DNA of 64,000 bases from assembly GCF_032670585.1 (NCBI RefSeq), contig NZ_JAVQHL010000003.1, positions 372,001 to 436,000 of the forward strand, written 5' to 3'. This DNA comes from Ostreiculturibacter nitratireducens (GTDB taxonomy: Bacteria; Pseudomonadota; Alphaproteobacteria; Rhodobacterales; Rhodobacteraceae). Positions 52,046 through 61,287 of this stretch are shown here, piece after piece. Under the pieces are notes generated by a model. That model was not told the DNA's origin. It did no database searches and worked only from the letters and a program-made list of their open reading frames with translations. The translations under genes and the position numbers were made by a program. The stretch's first letter is position 1. Every line of letters starts with the position of its first letter.

Positions 52046-52800
52046 CACCGTATCTGGCGCATATCATCCGCCACCCGATCAAGTCGCACGGACGCGAGGA
52101 ACTCGCGTCCGTCGTGCTTTCTGAGGGGGCCTGCCTGCCCTGGGACCGGCGTTGGGCCGTCGCACACGAGGCGGCGAAGATCGACGCGGATGCACCGGAA
52201 TGGGTGCCCTGCGCGAACTTCTCGCGCGGAGCGAAGGCGCCGTCGCTCATGGCGATCGACGCCCGGCTGGACGAAGAGCGGCGGACGATCACGCTGACCC
52301 ATCCCGGCCGCGCGCCGATCACCTTCCGTCCCGACGACGCGACGGACACCGAGCGGTTCCTCGACTGGGTGCGGCCACTCTGCCCTGCCGATCGCGCGCA
52401 ACCGGCGCGGATCGTCTCGGTGCCGGGTCGGGGCATGACCGACACGGACTATCCCTCGGTCTCGCTCATCAACCTTGCCTCCAACGCGGTCCTGGGCGGC
52501 GCCATGGGCATGAAGCTTTCGCCCTATCGGTGGCGAGGAAACCTCTGGCTCAGCGATCTCGCTCCCTGGGAAGAGTTCGACTGGATCGGGAAACGCCTGC
52601 GGATCGGCGGAGCGATCCTCGAAGTCGTCGAACCGATCATCCGCTGCAAGGCGACCTCTTCGAACCCGGAAACGGGCGTGATCGACGCGGACACGCTGAC
52701 CGCGCTCCGCAGCCTTCGCGGAGAGCAGGAATTCGGCGTCTATGCCCGCGTCATCTCGGGCGGGACCATTGCCGCGGGCGATCACCTGGAGGTGCTGTGA
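52042..52800 (+). CDS. MOSC domain protein
   Basis: The 252-residue product has the MOSC N-terminal barrel (IIRHPIKSHGREELASVVLS, then LPWDRRWAV) and the catalytic MOSC region (about 130-245) with FRGNLWL-like RWRGNLWLSD and the conserved Cys in EPIIRCKATSSNP. MOSC proteins bind molybdenum cofactor or carry sulfur and reduce N-hydroxylated compounds. It starts at GTG 52042, overlapping yidC, and overlaps engB by one base. Confidence 0.9.
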   Translation: MTPYLAHIIRHPIKSHGREELASVVLSEGACLPWDRRWAVAHEAAKIDADAPEWVPCANFSRGAKAPSLMAIDARLDEERRTITLTHPGRAPITFRPDDATDTERFLDWVRPLCPADRAQPARIVSVPGRGMTDTDYPSVSLINLASNAVLGGAMGMKLSPYRWRGNLWLSDLAPWEEFDWIGKRLRIGGAILEVVEPIIRCKATSSNPETGVIDADTLTALRSLRGEQEFGVYARVISGGTIAAGDHLEVL

Positions 52801-53447
52801 TGGAGGTCGCGTTTCCCCTAGCGCCCGAACCGTCGGACGAGTCGAGGGAAGCCGGACGTCTGCTGTTCGCGGGGCAGATCGACTTCCTGAAAGGCGTCGT
52901 CGCGATGGATGGCCTGCCGCCCGCGGACCGGGTAGAGGTCTGCTTCGCCGGGCGCTCGAATGTCGGGAAGTCGAGCCTCATTAACGCGCTCACGGGGCGC
53001 AAGAGCCTCGCCCGCGCTTCGAACACGCCGGGCCGGACGCAGGAAATAAACTATTTCACCGCCCCGAACCTCTACCTGGTGGACCTGCCGGGCTATGGCT
53101 TCGCCGAGGCCCCCGTCGCCGTGGTGGCCAAGTGGCAGGCGCTGCTGAAGGCATACCTGTCCGGCCGCCCGACGCTGCGCCGCGCCTTCGTGCTGATCGA
53201 CGCACGGCATGGCGTGAAGAAGGTGGACGAGGAGATTCTGACGCTTCTCGACAAGTCGGCCGTCAGCTTCGAGGTCGTGCTGACCAAGGCCGACAAGATC
53301 GGCCGGGCGGAGCGGGAGCGCGTCTTGGCGCAGGTCCGCAAGGCGTTGCAGAAGCACCCGGCCGCCTATCCCGAGATCGTGGTGACCTCGTCCGAAAAGG
53401 GCGAGGGCATCGAGACGCTCCGCGCGATCATCGCCTCTCTGGAGTGA
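52800..53447 (+). CDS. engB: Ribosome biogenesis GTP-binding protein YsxC/EngB
   Basis: The 215-residue GTPase is needed for 50S assembly. G1 CFAGRSNVGKSSLINAL, G2 NTPGRTQEINYF, G3 LVDLPGYGFAEAP, G4 LTKADKI and G5 TSSEKGEG are all present. It overlaps the MOSC stop by one base (TGATG). Length and motif order match the family. Confidence 0.97.
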   Translation: MEVAFPLAPEPSDESREAGRLLFAGQIDFLKGVVAMDGLPPADRVEVCFAGRSNVGKSSLINALTGRKSLARASNTPGRTQEINYFTAPNLYLVDLPGYGFAEAPVAVVAKWQALLKAYLSGRPTLRRAFVLIDARHGVKKVDEEILTLLDKSAVSFEVVLTKADKIGRAERERVLAQVRKALQKHPAAYPEIVVTSSEKGEGIETLRAIIASLE

Positions 53448-53457
53448 GGCGCCCGGC

Positions 53458-54198
53458 CTAGACGTGCTGGCCGGCGTTAACCTCGATCTCGGTGCCGGTG
53501 ACGTAGCTCGACGCGTCCGAGCAGAGGAACCAGATCACGTCGGCGACCTCGCGCGGTTGGCCGAGGCGCCGCAGCGGCAGGCTTTCAACGATCCTTTCCG
53601 TGCCCGGAGAGAGGATCGAGGTTTCGACCTCGCCCGGCGCGATCGCGTTCACCCGCACGCCGAGCGGGCCGAAGTCATAGGCCATCTCGCGCGTCAGCGC
53701 GGCCAGCGCCGCCTTGGAGGTCGCGTAAGCCGCGCCCGCGAAGGGGTGGACGCGGCTTCCGGCGATGGAGGTGACGTTGACGACCGAGCCCTTCGCGGCG
53801 GAAAGCTCGTCCTTCAGTCCACGCGCGAGGACGACGGAGGCGAAGAAGTTCACGTGGAAGACATGGCCCCAGGTCTTCAGGTCCGTCTCCAGCGTGTTCA
53901 GGCGCTTGCCGTCCGGTCCCTTGGGCGAGATCCCGGCGTTGTTCACCAACGCATGGAGCCTGCCGTCGATCTTCGAACGGATCACCTTGATCGCCTCGAT
54001 CGTCTTGTTGGGGTCGGCGAGGTCCAGCTGGATGTGATCCTCGCGCCCGCCTCCCCAAGGGCAGTGTTCCGAAAACGGCTGGCGCGAGCAGGTGATGACC
54101 CGCCAGCCCTCGCGCGCAAAGCGCTTGACCGTCGCGTGACCGATTCCCCGGCTCGCGCCCGTCAGGACCATGACCTTGCCTTCGCCGCTCTCTGCCAT
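53458..54198 (-). CDS. Short-chain dehydrogenase/reductase
   Basis: The 246-residue product has the NAD(P) motif LTGASRGIGHATVKRF, NNAG in VNNAGISPKG, the catalytic Ser in VTSIAGS, and YATSK with Tyr/Lys. It is a classical SDR oxidoreductase; the substrate is not predictable. ATG 54198 is chosen because GGAGG lies five bases upstream; the earlier ATG at 54210 lacks a site. It is convergent with engB and divergent from argB. Confidence 0.93.
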   Translation of the reverse strand: MAESGEGKVMVLTGASRGIGHATVKRFAREGWRVITCSRQPFSEHCPWGGGREDHIQLDLADPNKTIEAIKVIRSKIDGRLHALVNNAGISPKGPDGKRLNTLETDLKTWGHVFHVNFFASVVLARGLKDELSAAKGSVVNVTSIAGSRVHPFAGAAYATSKAALAALTREMAYDFGPLGVRVNAIAPGEVETSILSPGTERIVESLPLRRLGQPREVADVIWFLCSDASSYVTGTEIEVNAGQHV

Positions 54199-54323
54199 TC
54201 CGGCCTCCATTCCATCCCGCCAGAACCTATCCCAAACGCGGGCGAAGGCAACGGCGCGCGCGGCCCTTGGCAGGGCGCGCGGGACCGACTATCACAAAGA
54301 CCTTCCTTGGGGGACGTGAAGGG

Positions 54324-55217
54324 ATGAGACAGCAAAAGATGGACCGCGACTGGATTGCCACCGCCCGCACGCTTTCCGAGGCGTTGCCCTACCTTCAGCG
54401 CTACACAGGCGCCGTGGTCGTCGTGAAGTTTGGCGGGAACGCCATGGGCGACGAGGCCGCAATGGCGGAATTCGCGCGCGACATCGTGCTGATGCGCCAG
54501 GTCGGCGTGAACCCGATCGTCGTTCACGGCGGCGGGCCGATGATCAACGACATGCTCAACAAGCTGGGCATCAAGTCGGAATTCGTGCGCGGCAAGCGCG
54601 TCACCGACAAGGCGACCGTCGAGGTCGTGGAGATGATCCTGTCCGGTCTCGTGAACAAGCGGATCGTGCAGGCGATCAACGACCAGGGCGGCCGCGCTGT
54701 CGGAATCTCCGGCAAGGACGATGACCTCATGGTCTGCGAGGCCGACGACCCGGAACTCGGGTTCGTGGGCAAGCCGGTCGAGATGAATGTGCAGGTGCTG
54801 CGCGACCTCTATAATGCCGGGATCATTCCGGTCGTGGCGCCGGTCGCCACGGGCCGCGAGGAGAACGAGACCTTCAACGTCAACGGCGACACCGCCGCAG
54901 GCGCAATCGCCGGGGCCCTGAAGGCCGACCGCCTCCTTCTTCTTACGGACGTTACCGGGGTGAAGGACGAAACCGGCGCCGTCGTCACCCAGCTTACGCC
55001 CGCCGACGTGAAGGCGCTGACCGACAAGGGCGTGATCGCCGGCGGCATGATCCCCAAGACGGAAACCGCGTTGGCCGCGCTGGAAAAGGGCGTGCGCGCG
55101 GTCGTCATCCTCGACGGACGGCAGCCCAATGCCTGCCTGCTGGAGCTTTTCACCGATCACGGCGCCGGAAGCATCATCCGGTCGACCGAGCCGCGCGTCA
55201 AACCGCGCAGCCAGTGA
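54324..55217 (+). CDS. argB: N-acetylglutamate kinase
   Basis: The 297-residue kinase makes N-acetylglutamyl phosphate in arginine synthesis. Motifs are VVVKFGGNAMGD, PIVVHGGGPMINDML, GFVGKPVEMNVQVL, NVNGDTAAGAIAGAL and GGMIPKTETALAAL. The extra N-terminal helix (about 1-25) is typical of the arginine-inhibited hexameric type. ATG 54324 follows GGGGGAC; ATG 54339 is an alternative. Its stop overlaps the next gene by four bases. Confidence 0.96.
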   Translation: MRQQKMDRDWIATARTLSEALPYLQRYTGAVVVVKFGGNAMGDEAAMAEFARDIVLMRQVGVNPIVVHGGGPMINDMLNKLGIKSEFVRGKRVTDKATVEVVEMILSGLVNKRIVQAINDQGGRAVGISGKDDDLMVCEADDPELGFVGKPVEMNVQVLRDLYNAGIIPVVAPVATGREENETFNVNGDTAAGAIAGALKADRLLLLTDVTGVKDETGAVVTQLTPADVKALTDKGVIAGGMIPKTETALAALEKGVRAVVILDGRQPNACLLELFTDHGAGSIIRSTEPRVKPRSQ

Positions 55218-55867
55218 CGACGATCGAAGCCATCGGAGGGCTGGCCGCCGCGCAATCACTGATGATTGCGGGGGGGTTCCATCCGCGCGCCGACGACGGG
55301 CTGGAAGGCGTCGGGACGCTGCTTCTGCTTTCGCCGTCGGAGCCGGGGTTCTGGGCCCATCTCAAGGCCACGCCGGAATGGGCCGACGGCGCGCCCGACC
55401 CGCTCGACCGCTGGTCGAAGCGGGTCATCGACAAGATCGCGGCGGATGTCGGGGCGAAGGCGCACTATCCCTTCGGGGGGCCGCCCCATGCGCCCTTCTA
55501 TTCCTGGGCGCTGCGGTCCGAGCGATGCTGGGCCTCTCCCGTCACGCTTCTCGTCCATGCCAGGATGGGGCTGTTTGCGTCGTTCCGTGGCGCTCTGGCG
55601 CTGGATCACCGGCTCGAGTTGCCGCCCGCGCCTGCGACGCCCCCCTGCGCCGCTTGCGAAGACAAGCCTTGCCTTCGGGCCTGCCCGCCGCGCGCACTGA
55701 CCGAGGCGCAATACGATGTCGCCACCTGCCACGGCTTCCTCGACACGGGGGCCGGATCCGACTGTCTGACGCAAGGCTGCGCGGTGCGCCGCGCTTGCCC
55801 CGTCAGCCAAAGCTATGGCAGGCTTTCCGAACAGAACGCCCATCACATGAGGCTTTTCCACACATGA
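55214..55867 (+). CDS. Ferredoxin-like iron-sulfur protein of unknown function
   Basis: The 217-residue product has two cysteine groups: PPCAACEDKPCLRACPPRAL (about 143-162) and DCLTQGCAVRRACPVSQSYG (about 185-204). They resemble paired [4Fe-4S] motifs (CxxCxxxxCxxxCP-like) seen in QueG-type and ferredoxin domains. The N-terminal 130 residues match no family I recognise; they contain the HYPFGGPPHAPFYSWALRSE block. It starts at GTG 55214 overlapping argB and overlaps the SixA-like gene. Confidence 0.83.
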   Translation: MTTIEAIGGLAAAQSLMIAGGFHPRADDGLEGVGTLLLLSPSEPGFWAHLKATPEWADGAPDPLDRWSKRVIDKIAADVGAKAHYPFGGPPHAPFYSWALRSERCWASPVTLLVHARMGLFASFRGALALDHRLELPPAPATPPCAACEDKPCLRACPPRALTEAQYDVATCHGFLDTGAGSDCLTQGCAVRRACPVSQSYGRLSEQNAHHMRLFHT

Positions 55868-56379
55868 TACCTGAAGGTCACCGGCGTCTCATCCTGACGC
55901 GGCACGCGAAATCCTCCTGGGACGACCCGACGCTGGACGACCACGAGCGGCCCCTCAACCCGCGTGGCCGGGCTGCGGCGAAGGAACTGGGCGAATGGCT
56001 CGCCTCCCGTGGCTACCTGCCGGACCAGATCCTCTGCTCGACCTCGCGGCGCACGGCGGAGACCTGGGACAGCGTCGCCGCGGCCCTGCCCGAAGCGCCC
56101 GAGCCGGAGATGTCGGCGGCGCTCTATCATGCCGGGCCGGACCTGATGCTGAAGGTGCTCAAGGCCGCGGTCGGCGCATCCGTCATGATGCTGGGCCACA
56201 ATCCCGGCATCGGCGAATTCGCCGGGATGCTGCCCGCCGAACGGCCGCACCACCCGGACTTCGACCGCTACCCGACGGCGGCGACGCTTGTCGTGGATTT
56301 CCAGATCCCGGCCTGGGGCGACGTCGCGCCCCGGCTCGGTTCGGTCCTGGATTTCTTCGTTCCGTCGACGCGGGGCTGA
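55864..56379 (+). CDS. Histidine phosphatase-family protein, SixA-like
   Basis: The 171-residue product has the catalytic RHA motif in LILTRHAKSSWDD and the second His in MMLGHNPGIGEFAG. It resembles SixA phosphohistidine phosphatases, which act on His-phosphotransfer domains, but the substrate here is unknown. It overlaps the preceding gene (ATGA), making an argB-ferredoxin-phosphatase operon. Confidence 0.92.
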   Translation: MIPEGHRRLILTRHAKSSWDDPTLDDHERPLNPRGRAAAKELGEWLASRGYLPDQILCSTSRRTAETWDSVAAALPEAPEPEMSAALYHAGPDLMLKVLKAAVGASVMMLGHNPGIGEFAGMLPAERPHHPDFDRYPTAATLVVDFQIPAWGDVAPRLGSVLDFFVPSTRG

Positions 56380-56391
56380 ACGCCCCACGTA

Positions 56392-57186
56392 TCAGTGGCC
56401 GAGAATCTGGCTCAGGAACAGCTTCGTCCGGTCCGACTGCGGATTGTTGAAGAATTCCCGCGGCTCGTTCTGCTCGACGATCTGGCCCTGGTCCATGAAG
56501 ACGACCCGGTTCGCCACGGCCTGGGCGAAGCCCATCTCGTGGGTGACGCAGAGCATCGTCATTCCTTCCTCGGCCAGCTCGATCATCGTGTCGAGCACTT
56601 CCTTGATCATCTCGGGGTCGAGCGCCGAGGTCGGCTCGTCGAAGAGCATGATCCGCGGTTTCATGCAGAGCGACCGCGCGATCGCCACGCGCTGCTGCTG
56701 ACCGCCTGAAAGCTGGCCGGGATACTTGTGAGCCTGCTCGGGGATCTTCACCTTTTCGAGGAAATGCATCGCGGTTTCCTCGGCTTCCCGCTTCGGAATC
56801 TTGCGCACCCAGATCGGGGCGAGCGTGCAGTTCTCGAGGATCGAGAGATGCGGGAAGAGGTTGAAGTGCTGGAACACCATCCCGACTTCGGAGCGCACCT
56901 TGTCGATGTTCTTCAGGTCCGAGGTGAGTTCCGTCCCGTCCACGACGATCTGGCCGGACTGATGCTCCTCCAAGCGGTTGATGCAGCGGATCAGCGTGGA
57001 TTTGCCCGATCCAGAGGGGCCGCAGATCACGATCCGTTCGCCCTTCATCACCGTCATGTTGATGTCGCGCAGGACGTGAAACGCCCCGTACCACTTGTTC
57101 ATCCGGGTGATCTGGATCGCGACCTCGTCCGACACCTGCATGTGGCTGCGGTCGATCTCGCGGTCGATGGCATGTGGGTCCGACAT
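56392..57186 (-). CDS. aapP: Amino-acid ABC transporter, ATP-binding protein
   Basis: The 264-residue ATPase has Walker A GPSGSGKSTLIRCINRL, the Q loop MVFQHFNLFPHLS, signature LSGGQQQRVAIARSL, Walker B MLFDEPTSALDPEM and the switch His in VTHEMGFA. It powers uptake of polar amino acids. ATG 57186 follows AAGGAG. It is the last gene of aapJQMP, ten bases after the permease. Confidence 0.96.
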   Translation of the reverse strand: MSDPHAIDREIDRSHMQVSDEVAIQITRMNKWYGAFHVLRDINMTVMKGERIVICGPSGSGKSTLIRCINRLEEHQSGQIVVDGTELTSDLKNIDKVRSEVGMVFQHFNLFPHLSILENCTLAPIWVRKIPKREAEETAMHFLEKVKIPEQAHKYPGQLSGGQQQRVAIARSLCMKPRIMLFDEPTSALDPEMIKEVLDTMIELAEEGMTMLCVTHEMGFAQAVANRVVFMDQGQIVEQNEPREFFNNPQSDRTKLFLSQILGH

Positions 57187-57196
57187 GAGGAGCTCC

Positions 57197-58651
57197 TTAA
57201 CGGTGTTCACGCTTCAGCTTCTGTTCGAGGTACATCGAGTACCGCGACATGCCGAAGCAGAAGGCGAAGAATATGGCGCCGACGAAGATGTAGGGCTCCC
57301 AGTAGATGCCCTTCCACGCAATGTCGGAGCGGACGACCTGGGTCACGCCGCGCAGCGGGTCCATGAGGCCCACGAGCGACACGAGCGTCGTGTCCTTGAA
57401 GAGGCCGATGAACACCGAGACGATCCCGGGGATCGAGATCTTCAGCGCCTGCGGCATGACGATCAGCCGCTGCGCCTTCCAGTAGTCCAGGCCGAGCGCG
57501 TCCGCCGCCTCGTACTGGCCGCGCGGCAGGGCGGCGAGGCCCCCGCGCACCACCTCGGCGAGGTAGGCCGCGGCGAAGATCGTGACCATGATGATGACGC
57601 GCAGGATGATGTCGAAGGTCGTGCCCGGCGGCAGGAAGTAGTTCAGCAGCAGCGACGCGGTGAACAGGAGCGTGATCAGCGGCACGCCGCGGATCGCCTC
57701 GATGAAGCCGACGCAGAGCGACTTGATCAGGAACATGTCCGACCGCCGCCCCAGCGCAAGAAGGATGCCGAGCGGCAGTGACCCCGAAATCGCCGTGACG
57801 CCGATCACGACGGCAAGGAGGAAGCCCCCGAACCGGTCGGAATCGACGTGCTCCAGCCCGATCGGCAGAAGCCCGTTCACCTGTGCAGCGACGCTGCCCG
57901 ACAGGAAGAGCCACCAGAGCACCGTCGCGAGGAAACCGATCGACGTGGCCATCACGGTGCCAAGGCTGCCCGCCAGCCGGTAGGCGAGAACACCGACCGC
58001 CACGCCCGCAAGCGCGAAGACCGGCGTCCAGACGGACCCACCCCAGAGCAGCCAGAAGGTGAGCGCCGGATAAAGCGGCGTGAACCACAGAAGCCGCTTG
58101 GGCGCGAACCAGGCAAGGGCGCCGAGCGCAGCAAGAGAGGCAGCCGCGACGAATTTCGCGACCGGGTGCCCCTCATGCGGCAGGAAGTAGACGAGGAGCA
58201 GCACCGCGACCGTACCGACGACGACACTGCAGGTCTTGCGGTTGCCGAAGTAGAGCACCGGGGCCAGCGCCACGAAGAGCAGACCGAAGGCGAAGGTCGG
58301 ACGCCAGTATTCCTCGGGCGGGTAGAAGCCGAACAGGAATTGGTGCCAGCGCTCTCTCAGCATCGCCCAGCAGGCGCCGACAGCGCCTTCGCCGTAGTTG
58401 CTGGTCACGATCTCCTTGCATTCGTGCAGGGAACTCGCGTTCCAGACGGAGTGCCGGAACCAGGGCCAGGCGGAAGAGACCATGTAATAGATCACGGTCA
58501 GCCCGATCAGGGTGAGGATCGTGTTGACGGGTCCGGAGAAGAGGTTTTCCCGCAGCCATTTCACGACACCTGCCTCGCTGGCGGGCGCCGGCTGTTCGGC
58601 GATCATCTCCCTGCGGACGAACGGAGCGGAGGCGTTGGTCTGATCGCTCAT
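57197..58651 (-). CDS. aapM: Amino-acid ABC transporter permease AapM/BztC
   Basis: The 484-residue permease has many hydrophobic helices, an extended N-terminal half, and the ABC EAA loop with AADALGLDYWKAQRLIVMPQ. It pairs with AapQ in the membrane. GAAGGAG precedes the ATG. The operon order SBP-Q-M-P matches aap (Rhizobium) and bzt (Rhodobacter) systems that import Glu, Gln, Asp and Asn. Confidence 0.94.
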   Translation of the reverse strand: MSDQTNASAPFVRREMIAEQPAPASEAGVVKWLRENLFSGPVNTILTLIGLTVIYYMVSSAWPWFRHSVWNASSLHECKEIVTSNYGEGAVGACWAMLRERWHQFLFGFYPPEEYWRPTFAFGLLFVALAPVLYFGNRKTCSVVVGTVAVLLLVYFLPHEGHPVAKFVAAASLAALGALAWFAPKRLLWFTPLYPALTFWLLWGGSVWTPVFALAGVAVGVLAYRLAGSLGTVMATSIGFLATVLWWLFLSGSVAAQVNGLLPIGLEHVDSDRFGGFLLAVVIGVTAISGSLPLGILLALGRRSDMFLIKSLCVGFIEAIRGVPLITLLFTASLLLNYFLPPGTTFDIILRVIIMVTIFAAAYLAEVVRGGLAALPRGQYEAADALGLDYWKAQRLIVMPQALKISIPGIVSVFIGLFKDTTLVSLVGLMDPLRGVTQVVRSDIAWKGIYWEPYIFVGAIFFAFCFGMSRYSMYLEQKLKREHR

Positions 58652-58652
58652 C

Positions 58653-59930
58653 TCAACGCTCCTTCAGCCGGATGGCGTGGTTGTAGATGTTGATCACCGT
58701 CGAGATCATCAGGCTGAGGACGAGGTAGATCAGCATCATCAGAAGCATGCACTCGAGCTCCCGCCCGGTCTGGTTCATCGTGATCCCGCCAAGCGTGCCC
58801 TTGATGTCCATGTAGCTGACGGCCGCGGCGAGCGAGGTGTTCTTCGTCAGGTTGAGGTACTGCGAGATCAGCGGCGGGATGATGACGCGGAGCGCCTGCG
58901 GGAGGATCACGAGCCGCATCGTCCGCCCCGGCCGCAAGCCCAGCGCGGAGGCGGCCTCGGTCTGGCCCTTGGAAACCGACAGGATGCCGGCGCGCACGTT
59001 CTCGGCGATGAAGGCGCCGGTATAGAGCGAAAGCGCGAGCCAGAGCGCCGTGAAGGAATGCAGCACCTGGATGCCGCCCACGAAGTTGAAGCCCGCGAGC
59101 TCGCCATAGCCGAGGTAGAAGCCCAGCGCGTAGAGGGTGAGGATCGGCGGGCCGAGGATCAGGAGGATGCTCTTCCACCAGGTGACCGGTCTTATGCCGG
59201 TGGCCTCCTGAACGCGTTGCGCGTGTCGGACGAGCGCGCGATTCGCGAAGACCCCGGCCGCGATGGCCGCGAGGAAGGCGAGAAGGTCGATGCTGATCAG
59301 GAAGATGCCGATGTCGATATTGCCGAGGCTCCGCGTGAACAGGGGCTCCGGGATAACCGCCGAGCGGTTTGTTATGACGATCGAATCGAAGAAGAACGGC
59401 GATGCCTTCGGTGCCTCGCCGGCCGCGATCATCTCGTCCGTGACGCGGAAATCACGTGGCGACGGCGTGGTTTCGGTCAGGATGACGAAGATCAGGAGGA
59501 TCCAGAGCAGCACGGGAATGTTGCGGAAGATCTCCACGTAGACGGTCATCATCCGCGAGATGAGCCAGTTCCGGGACAGCCGCAGGATCCCCGCGAGCAC
59601 GCCGACGACCGTTGCGAGGATGCAGCCCAGAACGGCGACGAGGAGCGTGTTCAGAATCCCGATCAGCAGCGCCCGTCCGTGGGTGCTGTCGTTCGTGTAT
59701 TCGACGAGGCGCTGGTTGATGTCGTAACCCGCCCGGGTCCAGAGGAAGCCGAAGTTGAAGTCCTTGTCGACGGCGGCGAGGTTCTTCGCCGTATTGTCCA
59801 GAAGCCAGACCAGCCCCAGAACGAACAGGATGAGCACGAACACCTGGATGGTGATCGACCGATACCTGGTATCATAGATGAGCATGCTCGGCCGGAATCC
59901 GGCCTTGGGCGCGTCAGATGCCGTCGCCAT
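58653..59930 (-). CDS. aapQ: Amino-acid ABC transporter permease AapQ/BztB
   Basis: The 425-residue permease has an EAA loop with AASALGLRPGRTMRLVILPQ and about eight membrane helices. A soluble stretch of about 80 residues (around 150-230) lies in the periplasm. GGGAGG lies seven bases before the ATG. It abuts aapM with one base between and is 136 bases after aapJ, with a hairpin in that gap. Confidence 0.95.
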   Translation of the reverse strand: MATASDAPKAGFRPSMLIYDTRYRSITIQVFVLILFVLGLVWLLDNTAKNLAAVDKDFNFGFLWTRAGYDINQRLVEYTNDSTHGRALLIGILNTLLVAVLGCILATVVGVLAGILRLSRNWLISRMMTVYVEIFRNIPVLLWILLIFVILTETTPSPRDFRVTDEMIAAGEAPKASPFFFDSIVITNRSAVIPEPLFTRSLGNIDIGIFLISIDLLAFLAAIAAGVFANRALVRHAQRVQEATGIRPVTWWKSILLILGPPILTLYALGFYLGYGELAGFNFVGGIQVLHSFTALWLALSLYTGAFIAENVRAGILSVSKGQTEAASALGLRPGRTMRLVILPQALRVIIPPLISQYLNLTKNTSLAAAVSYMDIKGTLGGITMNQTGRELECMLLMMLIYLVLSLMISTVINIYNHAIRLKER

Positions 59931-60021
59931 TCTGAACCTCCCCTACCCCGCGCACCGCCGGCCCTTTTTCTTCTTGGGCCAGTTCTTGCCTTGCGCGATC
60001 CGGTCTTTGTCCTTCGATGCA

Positions 60022-60053
60022 CGAAGGGCGCGTCCCGTGGGGCGCGCCCTTCG
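60022..60053 (-). terminator. Stem-loop between aapJ and aapQ
   Basis: A perfect 11-bp stem (CGAAGGGCGCG / CGCGCCCTTCG) with a 10-base loop lies 13 bases after the aapJ stop. There is no T run. It likely protects or partly terminates the aapJ message so that the binding protein exceeds the permeases, as in other ABC operons. Confidence 0.65.
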
Positions 60054-60066
60054 CTTCAGGCATATG

Positions 60067-61083
60067 TCAGCGGAACGGCGGCGAGTAGATCAGGCCGCCC
60101 TGCGTCCACTGCGCGTTCAGGCCGCGCGCCAGACCGATCGGGGTGCTTTCGCCGATGTGGCGGGCGAAGATTTCGCCGTAGTTGCCGACGGCGCTGATGG
60201 CGCGGATCGCCCAGTCGGCGTCAAGCCCGAGCATCGCACCCAGGTCGCCCTCGACGCCGAGAAGGCGCTTCACTTCGGGGTCCTGGCTGGAGCTGGCCAC
60301 TTCGGCCACGTTGGTCGAGGTCACGCCCTTTTCTTCCGCGGTGACGAGCGCGAAGAAGGTCCAGCGCACGACGTCAGCCCAGTTGTTGTCGCCGTGGCGG
60401 ACGACCGGGCCAAGCGGTTCCTTGGAGATGATCTCGGGAAGGATGATGTGGTTTTCCGGGTCGCCCATGGCGGCACGAGCGGCAGCGAGGCCCGAGGCGT
60501 CGGTCGTGAACGCGTCGCAGGCGCCGGTCATGTACTGGCGCTGCGCCTCCGCGTCATCGACCACGGAAACCGGGTTGTAGCTCATGTTGTTCGCCTTGAA
60601 GTAGTCGGCGAGGTTCAGTTCGGTCGTGGTGCCGGTCTGAATGCAGATCGTCGCGCCGTCGAGTTCCTTCGCCGAGGCGACGCCGAGGTCCTTCTTCACC
60701 ATGAAGCCCTGGCCGTCGTAGTAGTTGACCGCCACGAAGTCGAGTTTCAGGTCGTTGTCGCGGGAGTAGGTCCAGGTGCTGTTGCGCACCAGAAGGTCGA
60801 CTTCGCCCGAAGCGAGCGCCGTGAACCGGGTCTCACCGGTCGTCGGAACGTATTTCACCTTCGACGGGTCGCTCAGGACAACCGCCGCGACCGCCTTGCA
60901 GAGATCGACGTCAAAGCCCTGGTAGTTGCCGTTCGCGTCCGGCGCACCGAAGCCGACGAGGCCGGTGTTCACACCACAGATCAACTCGCCTCTCGCCTTG
61001 ACGTCGTCCAGCGTCCCAGCAAACGCCAGCCCCGACGCGAGACCCGCCAGGGCCAGCGTGCCGAGAAATACGGATTTTTTCAT
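60067..61083 (-). CDS. aapJ: Amino-acid ABC transporter substrate-binding protein
   Basis: The 338-residue periplasmic protein has a signal peptide (about 1-22, SVFLGTALAGLASGLAFA-like) and a type II binding fold with GELICGVNTGLVGFGAPDANG, YQGFDVDLCKAVAAVVL and VLPEIISKEPLGP-like HIILPEIISKEPLGP. It should bind Glu/Gln/Asp/Asn, as for AapJ/BztA. GAAGAGG precedes the ATG. It is the first gene of the operon. Confidence 0.95.
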   Translation of the reverse strand: MKKSVFLGTLALAGLASGLAFAGTLDDVKARGELICGVNTGLVGFGAPDANGNYQGFDVDLCKAVAAVVLSDPSKVKYVPTTGETRFTALASGEVDLLVRNSTWTYSRDNDLKLDFVAVNYYDGQGFMVKKDLGVASAKELDGATICIQTGTTTELNLADYFKANNMSYNPVSVVDDAEAQRQYMTGACDAFTTDASGLAAARAAMGDPENHIILPEIISKEPLGPVVRHGDNNWADVVRWTFFALVTAEEKGVTSTNVAEVASSSQDPEVKRLLGVEGDLGAMLGLDADWAIRAISAVGNYGEIFARHIGESTPIGLARGLNAQWTQGGLIYSPPFR

Positions 61084-61181
61084 GCTTACCTCTTCCTGAG
61101 TTTCCGCCTTCCATAGGCGTTTATCTTTGGCCCCGGACGATCGACAGCGGTCGGTGCCAGGGAGTTCCCCACTGCGGGCGA

Positions 61182-61210
61182 GTTTGAGATAATTCCGATC
61201 GGGGCGTCAA
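61182..61210 (-). promoter_or_regulatory. Possible aapJ promoter
   Basis: On the minus strand TTGACG (61210-61205) is followed after 17 bases by TCAAAC (61187-61182). The -35 is good and the -10 is weak. It would leave a leader of about 90 bases before aapJ in the 204-base gap. Confidence 0.35.
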
Positions 61211-61287
61211 GGGCGCTATCGCGTCGCCTCCCGGCCGGACGTGGCGTAAGCCTTCCTCTCCGAGCGCCTTGCTCGCGCGGCAGAATG

